64,000 bases of DNA from Candidatus Treponema caballi (lineage in GTDB: Bacteria; Spirochaetota; Spirochaetia; Treponematales; Treponemataceae), in the NCBI GenBank assembly GCA_018066285.1, contig JAGHRS010000003.1, forward strand, positions 62,001-126,000. The letters run 5' to 3'. Each line of letters begins with the position of its first letter. Within the stretch, counting starts at the first letter, position 1. A program made the translations under genes and the position numbers. The notes under the pieces were generated by a model that was not told the origin of the DNA, made no database searches, and was given only the letters and a program-made list of their open reading frames with translations. Shown piece after piece: positions 47,468-54,953 of the stretch.

Positions 47468-48697
47468 TTATTTAGCTTTTGCAGCCTTGCGTGCTTCGCG
47501 CTTTCTCTGCAGATTACTTACGATGATGGAGCAAGCTGAGTCACCAGTGATGTTCAGCGTTGTGCGTCCCATATCAAAGATGCGGTCAACGCCAGCAACG
47601 ATTGCGATACCGTCGACTGGAAGACCGACTGATGTCAGAACCATGGCGAGCATGACCATACCGGCGCCAGGAACACCTGCAGTACCGATTGAAGCAAGTG
47701 TTGCTGTTGCAATGATGGTGATCATCTGGCCGAGTGTCAGGTCAATGCCGTAGCAGCATGCGATGAAGACAGCGCACACACCCTGATAGATAGCCGTACC
47801 ATCCATGTTGATTGTCGCACCGAGCGGCAGGACGAATGATGTAACGTCTTTGTCAGCACCAAGCTTTTCTGCACAACCCTTGTTGATAGGAAGGGTTCCG
47901 ACAGAAGAAGCACTTGAGAAAGCGAAAATCATTGCAGGAGCCATTCCCTTGAAGAACTTCCACGGTGAAACGCCACCGAGCGTGCTTACGGTCAGTGAGT
48001 ATACGATGAGGGCGTGGACGACGTAGCACAGGTATGCAACGCCAATAACCTTTGCGAGCGAGCCGATAATCTGAGGTCCGTTAGTTGCAATGACCGGAGT
48101 GAGCAGACAGAAGACACCGTATGGAGAAAGCTGCAGGATCATATCCATAGCCTTGACGAAAACGTCATTCCAGCGGTTTACGCCTTCAATGGTCTTCTCT
48201 GCCTTTTCGCCGAGCAGCAGAATTGCAAAGCCTACCAGGATAGCCATAACGATAACCTGAAGCATTGTTGCATTTGAAAGCGGGTTAATGAAGTTTGACG
48301 GGAAAATGTCTACAAGCGTCTGCATAAAGTTTGTTGATGCACTCTGGGTGTAGCTCAAATCCGTCGTTGCAATTGCAGGGAACGTTCCCTTGAAGATGTT
48401 TGCACCAATCAGACCGATTGTTACAGCGAACAGCGTTGTTACCATGTAATAAACAAGCGCCGTAATACCGACAGAACCGACTTTCCTGACATCCTTCATG
48501 GAGATGATGCCGGCCATGATTGAGAACAGAACAACTGGAACAACGATGAACTTAAGCAGGTTCAGAAAGATTGTTCCAAGTGGCTTAATGTACTCAGTCG
48601 CGAAGGTCGGGTTCTTCATGAAAAGAAGTCCGACTACAATTGAAAGGATGAGGGCGATGAGAATCTTTCCCCCGAGAGAGAGTTTTTTCTTTTCCAC
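47468..48697 (-). CDS. Dicarboxylate/amino acid:cation symporter (DAACS)
   Basis: 409 residues with eight membrane helices and two re-entrant loops. The first serine-rich hairpin is FAFSSASSVGTLPIN, and the transport core LPLGATINMDGTAIYQGV has the NMDGT motif that binds Na+ and substrate; IGTAGVPGAGMVMLAMVL is the second hairpin. Members import glutamate, aspartate, serine/threonine or C4-dicarboxylates with Na+ or H+. AGGAGT lies upstream of the ATG. Substrate not assigned; glutamate would fit with gdhA in the same genome, but they are 23 kb apart. Confidence 0.93.
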   Translation of the reverse strand: MEKKKLSLGGKILIALILSIVVGLLFMKNPTFATEYIKPLGTIFLNLLKFIVVPVVLFSIMAGIISMKDVRKVGSVGITALVYYMVTTLFAVTIGLIGANIFKGTFPAIATTDLSYTQSASTNFMQTLVDIFPSNFINPLSNATMLQVIVMAILVGFAILLLGEKAEKTIEGVNRWNDVFVKAMDMILQLSPYGVFCLLTPVIATNGPQIIGSLAKVIGVAYLCYVVHALIVYSLTVSTLGGVSPWKFFKGMAPAMIFAFSSASSVGTLPINKGCAEKLGADKDVTSFVLPLGATINMDGTAIYQGVCAVFIACCYGIDLTLGQMITIIATATLASIGTAGVPGAGMVMLAMVLTSVGLPVDGIAIVAGVDRIFDMGRTTLNITGDSACSIIVSNLQRKREARKAAKAK

Positions 48698-48788
48698 AAT
48701 TTTACTCCTGATATATAACTTTATGTAAAATTATAAAGGGGATTTGTGGAATGCGCAAACTAAAAAAACAGGATGAATCTGTACGGAG

Positions 48789-49829
48789 CTAATCGCCCCA
48801 CCGCTGCCAGAGATTATACAGCTCTATGTTGTCGTCCTGGAAATTCGAGAAGCACAGGTACCGGTCATCGGGCGAAACATCGAGCCCCGTAGGCTGGTTA
48901 CCGCCGTCAATGATAAAGTACTCAGACATATCCACCGTGTCGAACACATAAATCTTGCCGTCTTTGGGGCTTCTGAGCGTGTAGTCTTCAGGATTGTTCG
49001 GTCCGCGGCATGACACGCAGAGCCAGCGGTCTTTTATCAAATCTATCGTGTTCGGATTGTTGAAGACTTTCACCGTCTTTTCAATCTTGAACGTCGCAAG
49101 ATCGACCACGTACACGGAGCGGTAATACATGTCGCTTATGTAAGCCTTAGTCTCAGCGCGGTTCACCACAATATGGCGCATAGCCGCGTTCTGAATGCTG
49201 ATGACGTTGAGCCGTTTTCCCGTGCTACAGTCAAACTTTTCAATGACGCCGCCTTCAAAACTCAAACTAATGATTTCACGACCCTCTTCAAGGAACCACA
49301 AACCGCGCGGCGCCTGCCCTGTCTTAAGCTTCCGGACAAGCGTTCCCGTTTCGTAGTCGATGAGAGACACGTCATTTGAAATCCAGTTCGACACAGCGAG
49401 CATGCCTGTTTCCGCTGACCAGGCGATGAACTTTGACCAGTTGCCTCCTGTCGGAATTGCGCGGCGGTATTCAAAGCCCGGATACGAGTATTCATACAGC
49501 GTTCCCGTCGTCATCTGGGAAACGAGGAACGCATTCTTTTCTGGAATGAAAAGGCCTTCTGCATAGCCGGTCTTCTCAGATTCAGGACAGACGACGTGCT
49601 GTCTTGTCATCCGTTCGTTCTGCACATCGAAAATGTCAAAGCCATCACCATCCAGAAGCGGCAGTACGATATAGCGGCTGTCCGGAGAGAAAAGTACCTG
49701 TTTTGGCTGACGGCCACACTCGAATGTTCCCCGGTACTCAAACGTCGGAATGTCTACACCATAGTTCTGGGAAAACAGGCTTTCCAGACAGAACACAGTG
49801 AAACAGAGCAGGAAAAACGCCCTCTTCAT
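48789..49829 (-). CDS. Exported YncE-like beta-propeller protein
   Basis: 346 residues from the ATG at 49829, preceded by AGGAGT. MKRAFFLLCFTVFCLESLFS is a signal peptide. The mature protein has repeated propeller blades: KQVLFSPDSRYIVLPLLDGD, FIAWSAETGMLAVSNWISND, MRHIVVNRAETKAYISDMYY and GLDVSPDDRYLCFSNFQDDN. Such YVTN/YncE-like propellers serve in protein or nucleic-acid binding or as scaffolds in the envelope. It starts 18 bp after the TPR lipoprotein gene ends, so the pair is probably one operon. Function unknown. Confidence 0.82.
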   Translation of the reverse strand: MKRAFFLLCFTVFCLESLFSQNYGVDIPTFEYRGTFECGRQPKQVLFSPDSRYIVLPLLDGDGFDIFDVQNERMTRQHVVCPESEKTGYAEGLFIPEKNAFLVSQMTTGTLYEYSYPGFEYRRAIPTGGNWSKFIAWSAETGMLAVSNWISNDVSLIDYETGTLVRKLKTGQAPRGLWFLEEGREIISLSFEGGVIEKFDCSTGKRLNVISIQNAAMRHIVVNRAETKAYISDMYYRSVYVVDLATFKIEKTVKVFNNPNTIDLIKDRWLCVSCRGPNNPEDYTLRSPKDGKIYVFDTVDMSEYFIIDGGNQPTGLDVSPDDRYLCFSNFQDDNIELYNLWQRWGD

Positions 49830-49846
49830 GAAATACTCCTGACGGA

Positions 49847-51322
49847 TTATATCTTGTTCTTCTGTGGCTGACTGAGCATCTGCTCCCGACACACATTCTG
49901 ATAGTAGGGGATGTTGCTTGTTGCTGTGTCATACACACCGGCTGCCTTAAGCTGAACTTCTGCATTGGTAAAGCATTCAAGCGCCTTCTGCCAGTCACCT
50001 ACCTGCACATACAGCTGGCCCAGTTCAAAATTGAGTCTTCCAGATGCAAGATTATCTTCCTTCCAGTCCGGGAGAATGGATACCATCCATCGAATACCTA
50101 TTTCAGGACATTCATAACTGTAAAAGAGATCTGTCAGACTCCACAGATAATCATCATCATGCGGTTCGTAGGCAAAAGCATCTGTCAGTTCCCTGATAAT
50201 GTCTTCATTATATGAGTGTTTTCCCATCTGATTTCCATACAGCATGATATCCAGAGCTTTGAATACATTGTACTCATAGTATTCATCCAGCATGTATGGT
50301 TTTGCCGCTTCAATAACAGCAAGCGCACTGTTTATATCCTGATTATCATACATGAAAGCATCTGCAAAAATCTGTGCACCTGCAGCAGCATCCGTCGGAA
50401 TCTGACTTAACAGAACGGCTTTTGCAGCACAGGACTTGGCTTTCTGATACTCACCCATGTACATGTAGGCCAGCGCTTCCTGATAGTAATGATAACTGTA
50501 GTCAGGCTGACTGAGTTCAAGACAATGGATGACTTCAAGAGCCTCGCTGATGTAACCGGCTGAAAGGAATGAATCTATGCTGCGATACAGGGCATAGTCG
50601 TTATACACACCGGCAACAATGGTTTTCTTGAAGTACTCGACAGAAAGTTCATACGTATCTTCCATATCCATGAACCAGTCATCACCGAATTCAAATGCAG
50701 AACATTCATAATAGCAGGCCAGTGCCATCTCAAGGATATGCGGCATGACGCCGTTACAGTTTTCAGCAACATACGTTTCAGCAGCTTCAACAGGATCCCA
50801 GAAAACCTTCTCACCTTTCTGTGAAGGGTTTTCACGGTACTCATTCAAATCCTGGTCAGGTGCAAGGTTGGTGAAAACGAACATCTGATTCATGATTGTG
50901 TCAGTAAAGCAATCAATGGCATGGAGGATTTTCAGCGCGACAATGTATTCGCTGTCATCTTCACCGTATGCATACCAGGCATCAAGAAAACGGTTCTGAT
51001 CTGCCAGAGCCTCTGCCTTTTCCTTGCGTGTCCTTACATCAGCAGGAATATCAGCAAATGCGGCGTTGTCAACAATAAGCGGCTTTCCAAAAAAGGAAGG
51101 ATTACCGGCAACTTCATATTCAGCAACCCATTTCGCATATACGGGATTTGAAATAAGGGATGAAGCAGAGGCAGCAGTTTTTCCAGCCGTTGCGGCTTCA
51201 GGGCCGCCGGCAATAACGTGTGGAGTTCCGTTTTCCACAGCGATATCAGAGCCGCTGTCTGTAGCGCAAGAAAAAAGCAGTGCGCAAACCAAAATCAGTA
51301 AAGCAAATATAATCTTCTTCAT
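49847..51322 (-). CDS. TPR-type lipoprotein
   Basis: 491 residues from the ATG at 51322. MKKIIFALLILVCALLFSC is a lipoprotein signal with lipobox LFSC. Beyond residue ~90 the sequence is helical with repeats resembling tetratricopeptides: SYHYYQEALAYMYMGEYQKA, DALYRSIDSF-type helices and FELGQLYVQVGDWQKALECF near the end. TPR lipoproteins usually scaffold envelope complexes. TATACT lies 6 bp before the ATG with CTGATA 17 bp further up and no ribosome binding site. It is followed directly by the beta-propeller gene. Confidence 0.82.
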   Translation of the reverse strand: MKKIIFALLILVCALLFSCATDSGSDIAVENGTPHVIAGGPEAATAGKTAASASSLISNPVYAKWVAEYEVAGNPSFFGKPLIVDNAAFADIPADVRTRKEKAEALADQNRFLDAWYAYGEDDSEYIVALKILHAIDCFTDTIMNQMFVFTNLAPDQDLNEYRENPSQKGEKVFWDPVEAAETYVAENCNGVMPHILEMALACYYECSAFEFGDDWFMDMEDTYELSVEYFKKTIVAGVYNDYALYRSIDSFLSAGYISEALEVIHCLELSQPDYSYHYYQEALAYMYMGEYQKAKSCAAKAVLLSQIPTDAAAGAQIFADAFMYDNQDINSALAVIEAAKPYMLDEYYEYNVFKALDIMLYGNQMGKHSYNEDIIRELTDAFAYEPHDDDYLWSLTDLFYSYECPEIGIRWMVSILPDWKEDNLASGRLNFELGQLYVQVGDWQKALECFTNAEVQLKAAGVYDTATSNIPYYQNVCREQMLSQPQKNKI

Positions 51323-51379
51323 GATTTCAGTATAACACACTGCTTTCTGTTTATCAGTCGGGGGATATCCCCAATCCGT

Positions 51380-52609
51380 TTAGAACTTCAGGATGTAGTT
51401 CTTCTTCTTTCCGCGGCGCAGGACGATAACCTTTCCTTCAATGGTGATATCCTTTGTAACCATGAAGTTCTCGTCGCTGATCTTGTCGCCGTTCAGGCTG
51501 ATGGTACCTGCTGCCAGGAACTCACGGCCTTCGCGCTTGCTTGAGACAATCTTGTTGATGACCATGACGTCCATGATTGTTGCTTCCTCAGCCATTTCAA
51601 CAGTCGGAACGTCGCGGAAACCAACCTCAATGTCCTTGAGTGACAGCTTCTTGATGTCGCCCTTGAACAGTGCCTCGCTGATTGCAACAGCCTTCTCGTA
51701 CTCGGCGGCTCCGTGCAGATCGGTGATGATTTCGCGTGCAAGAGCCTTGTGAGCCTCACGCAGTTCCGGGTGCTCGGCGTTCTTCTTCTCAAGTTCCATG
51801 ATTTCATCCGGTGTAAGGAAGGTGAAGATCTTGAGGTAAGAAATAACCATGCTGTCATCTACGTTGACCAGGTACTGGTACAGTTCGTAGCTTGATGTCT
51901 TGTTGAGGTCGAGCCAGAGAGCGTTTCCTGCTGACTTGCCGAACTTGTTGCCGTACTTGTCGAGAACGAGCGGCATCGTGAAGCCGTATGCTTCCTTGCC
52001 CTCAATCTTGCGGATGAGCTCGATACCTGTGGTGATGTTACCCCACTGGTCAGCACCCTCAGCCTGCATGATGCAGTTCTTGTTGCGGTAGAGCCACAGG
52101 AAGTCGTAGCCCTGAAGCAGGGTATAAGAGAATTCTGCATATGTAATACCTGTTTCAAGACGGCGTGCAATGATATCCTTGTTGAGCATGTAGCTTACGT
52201 TGATGTACTTGCCGATATCCCGGAGGAAGTCGAGATAGGTGTAATCTTTTGTCCAGTCGTAGTTGTTGACGATTTCGGCCTTTCCATCAAAAAGCTTGTC
52301 TACCTGTGCACGGATGCCTGCCATGTTCTTTTCAAGCTTTTCCTTTGCCATGATTTCGCGTTCTGCAGTCGGGCGCGGGTCACCAATAAGACCTGTTGAA
52401 CCACCAACGAGCAGAATCGGATGATGACCGGCGTTAGCAAAGCGCTTTGCCGTTACCAGTGATGAATAGTGTCCAAGGTGAAGGCTGTCTGCAGTCGGGT
52501 CAGTTCCCCAGTAAAAAGTGACATTGCCGGAATTAATCTTGTCCTTAATGTCTTCACCCGCGGTATCCTTGATGAGTCCGCGCCACTCAAGTTCATCGTA
52601 AAAAGTCAT
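51380..52609 (-). CDS. tyrS: Tyrosyl-tRNA synthetase
   Basis: 409 residues. Charges tRNA-Tyr. Class I motifs are GTDPTADSLHLGHY (HIGH) and KFGKSAGNALWLD (KMSKS variant KFGKS); TLLQGYDFLWLYRN and GADQWGNITTGIELIRK are the tyrosine- and tRNA-binding segments typical of bacterial TyrRS. The C-terminal ~75 residues form the S4-like RNA-binding domain (REGREFLAAGTISLNGDKIS). GGAGAATC lies upstream of the ATG. Function secure. Confidence 0.97.
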   Translation of the reverse strand: MTFYDELEWRGLIKDTAGEDIKDKINSGNVTFYWGTDPTADSLHLGHYSSLVTAKRFANAGHHPILLVGGSTGLIGDPRPTAEREIMAKEKLEKNMAGIRAQVDKLFDGKAEIVNNYDWTKDYTYLDFLRDIGKYINVSYMLNKDIIARRLETGITYAEFSYTLLQGYDFLWLYRNKNCIMQAEGADQWGNITTGIELIRKIEGKEAYGFTMPLVLDKYGNKFGKSAGNALWLDLNKTSSYELYQYLVNVDDSMVISYLKIFTFLTPDEIMELEKKNAEHPELREAHKALAREIITDLHGAAEYEKAVAISEALFKGDIKKLSLKDIEVGFRDVPTVEMAEEATIMDVMVINKIVSSKREGREFLAAGTISLNGDKISDENFMVTKDITIEGKVIVLRRGKKKNYILKF

Positions 52610-52715
52610 TTGATTCTCCTTGTGCCTTCAGTTCCTCTCTGAAAGCCATATGCAAATATGCAGATACATTACCATTTTTTCACGGTGTCTTCAACAAGCG
52701 GATGAGCAGGTGTGC

Positions 52716-52745
52716 TTTACACAAAACCCCGCGCGGGTGTATTTT
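52716..52745 (+). promoter_or_regulatory. Promoter placed directly on the MATE start codon
   Basis: TTTACA (52716-52721), an 18-bp spacer and TATTTT (52740-52745), then only 6 bp to the ATG at 52752. Transcription would begin at or within the start codon, a leaderless arrangement. Confidence 0.6.
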
Positions 52746-52751
52746 GGCCGT

Positions 52752-54089
52752 ATGACTAAGGATTTGACTGAGGGCAGGCCTCTGCCGCTCATCTTAAGTT
52801 TTTCGCTGCCGGTTATGATGGGCTTTCTTTTCCAGCAGCTGTACAATGTTGTGGATACCGTCATCGTAGGCCAGATTCTGGGCAAGGGCGCGCTGGCGGC
52901 AGTCGGTTCCACAGGCTCTGTCAACTTCCTGATTCTGGGCTTCTGCAACGGCGTCACCAACGGTTTTGCACTGCCTATTGCGCAGAAGTTCGGCGCAAAA
53001 GACTACCGCACGATGCGGCAGTTCCTCTTCATGAACGCCGTGCTTTCCATTGTGATTGCCGCCATCGTGACGACACTGACCGTCATTCTCTGTAAGCCGC
53101 TTCTGCTTCTCATGATGACACCGCCCGACATCGTGGATGACGCAGTTCTCTACATCCGCATCATATTCGCGGGCATTCCGGCAACGTTCCTGTACAACAC
53201 GCTCGCCAACACACTGCGCTCAGTCGGTGACAGCCGCACGCCGCTCATCTTCCTTATCATTTCTTCCGTCCTCAACATAGGGCTCGACCTGCTGTTTATT
53301 CTTGTCTTCGGACTCGGCGTGCAGGGAGCGGCGATTGCTACCGTGCTCGCCCAGCTTCTGTCAGGCATTGCGTGTTTCATCTATATGCGGAAGAAGTTCG
53401 AGATCCTGCATCTTTCAAAGGATGACCGTAAGTTCCGTCCGCAGCATATCGGCCCGCTTTGCAACATGGGTCTTCCAATGGGCTTTCAGTACTCGATTAC
53501 CGCTATCGGAAGCGTCATCCTGCAGTCTTCAATAAACGGGCTGGGCTCTGATGCTGTCGCAGCGTTCGCGGCTGCCATAAAGATTCACATGGTTTTCTGC
53601 ATTGTCTTTGATTCAATGGGAACGACGATGGGCACCTGGAGTGGCCAGAACACGGGCGCGAAAAAGTTCGACCGGCTCTGGTCAGGCGTGCGCGACGCAA
53701 GCCTGCTCTGTCTCGCCTACTCATGCGTGATTTTTGCGTTCAACTGCTTTTTCGGGGATAAACTCGGCCTGCTTTTCCTAAGCAACCCGGGCGAGGAAAT
53801 CCTGACGAACATCCACCACTTCCTGATGGCGAACAGCGGCTTCTACTTCCCGCTCGCGCTGGTGAACATCATCCGCTTCTCGATTCAGGGCATGGGCTAT
53901 TCTAAGCTCGCCGTAACATCCGGCGTCCTTGAGATGGTCGCCCGCGCGCTCACCGGCTTATTCCTGGTGCCTGCGTTCGGCTTCATCGCAGTATGTTTTG
54001 CATCGCCACTCGCCTGGATTTTAGCCATCGCGTTCCTGATTCCGGCGTTCTTCCTGTGTAAGCGCGCTCTGGAGAAGCAGTCTCAGTAA
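52752..54089 (+). CDS. MATE-family efflux transporter
   Basis: 445 residues from the ATG at 52752; the frame extends 44 codons upstream but through promoter-like sequence. Twelve membrane helices in two similar halves: PLILSFSLPVMMGFLFQQLYNVVDTVIVGQ-type start of the N-lobe with GKGALAAVGS, and the C-lobe start FQYSITAIGSVILQSSINGL. These are features of NorM/DinF-like MATE proteins, which export cationic drugs or metabolites using Na+ or H+. No regulator is adjacent. It is divergent from tyrS and convergent with nfo. Substrate unknown. Confidence 0.92.
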   Translation: MTKDLTEGRPLPLILSFSLPVMMGFLFQQLYNVVDTVIVGQILGKGALAAVGSTGSVNFLILGFCNGVTNGFALPIAQKFGAKDYRTMRQFLFMNAVLSIVIAAIVTTLTVILCKPLLLLMMTPPDIVDDAVLYIRIIFAGIPATFLYNTLANTLRSVGDSRTPLIFLIISSVLNIGLDLLFILVFGLGVQGAAIATVLAQLLSGIACFIYMRKKFEILHLSKDDRKFRPQHIGPLCNMGLPMGFQYSITAIGSVILQSSINGLGSDAVAAFAAAIKIHMVFCIVFDSMGTTMGTWSGQNTGAKKFDRLWSGVRDASLLCLAYSCVIFAFNCFFGDKLGLLFLSNPGEEILTNIHHFLMANSGFYFPLALVNIIRFSIQGMGYSKLAVTSGVLEMVARALTGLFLVPAFGFIAVCFASPLAWILAIAFLIPAFFLCKRALEKQSQ

Positions 54090-54096
54090 AGATTTC

Positions 54097-54951
54097 TCAC
54101 TGCACCCGGCTCTTCAAAAGCGCAATCTCGCTGATGTAGCCTGCGCGCTCGTTCGGCGTTTCCAGGATGAACGGCTTGTCCTTAAGAGCGGCGTGATTTA
54201 TGACGCGTACCAGAGCTTCAAGGCCGATTTCGCCCTGACCGATTTTCTGGTGCCGGTCCTTGTGGGCGCCCAAGACGTTCATGCTGTCATTAAGATGAAC
54301 GGCCTTAAGCCTTTCAAGACCAATCACTTTGTCAAACTGCGTTATGACGCCATCCAGATCATTCACTATGTCGTAGCCGCCGTCCCAGACATGGCATGTG
54401 TCCAGGCAGACACCAAGCCGGCCGTCCAGCGGTTTACCGAACGACTGTTCGGCACGGTCAATGATGGCGCGCACTTCCTCAAATGTGCGGCCAATCTCAG
54501 AGCCTTTGCCTGCCATGGTTTCAATGAGCACGGTTGTTGAAATGTCAGATACAGCACGGAAAACGGCCGCAAGCATATCCGCTGTAAGCGCAATACCCAC
54601 ATCCGCGCCCTGCTTTACATGGCTGCCCGGATGGAAGTTGTACAGGTTGCCCGGCGTATAGGAAAGCCGGTTCAGGTCGTCTATCATCATGTTGCGGGCA
54701 AAATCACGGAGTCCGGGATCAGCTGCGCAGGGGTTCATCGTGTAGGGAGCATGCGCAACCAGCGGCGCAAAGGCGTGTTCACGGGCAAACGTACAGAAAG
54801 ATGCAGCATCTGCCTTGTCGAGCGGTTTTGCAGCGCCGCCACGCGGGTTTCTGGTGAAGAACGCGAACGTGTCTGCGCCGACAGAGACAGCTTCGTTTCC
54901 CATGGCCATGTAGCCGTCTGAAGATGATTCGTGATATCCGATATGAAGCAT
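54097..54951 (-). CDS. nfo: Endonuclease IV (AP endonuclease)
   Basis: 284 residues. Cuts 5' to abasic sites in base-excision repair; cytosolic, three metal ions. The AP-endonuclease-2 metal ligands are all in place: VAHAPYTMN and YNFHPGSH (His), VLIETMAGKGSEIG (Glu), GVCLDTCHVWDGGY (Asp, His), VHLNDSMNVLGAHKDRHQ (His, Asp, His) and PFILETP (Glu). It begins 2 bp after the stop of the histidine kinase gene, so the two share a transcript. The length is normal for the family. Confidence 0.95.
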   Translation of the reverse strand: MLHIGYHESSSDGYMAMGNEAVSVGADTFAFFTRNPRGGAAKPLDKADAASFCTFAREHAFAPLVAHAPYTMNPCAADPGLRDFARNMMIDDLNRLSYTPGNLYNFHPGSHVKQGADVGIALTADMLAAVFRAVSDISTTVLIETMAGKGSEIGRTFEEVRAIIDRAEQSFGKPLDGRLGVCLDTCHVWDGGYDIVNDLDGVITQFDKVIGLERLKAVHLNDSMNVLGAHKDRHQKIGQGEIGLEALVRVINHAALKDKPFILETPNERAGYISEIALLKSRVQ

Positions 54952-54953
54952 GA

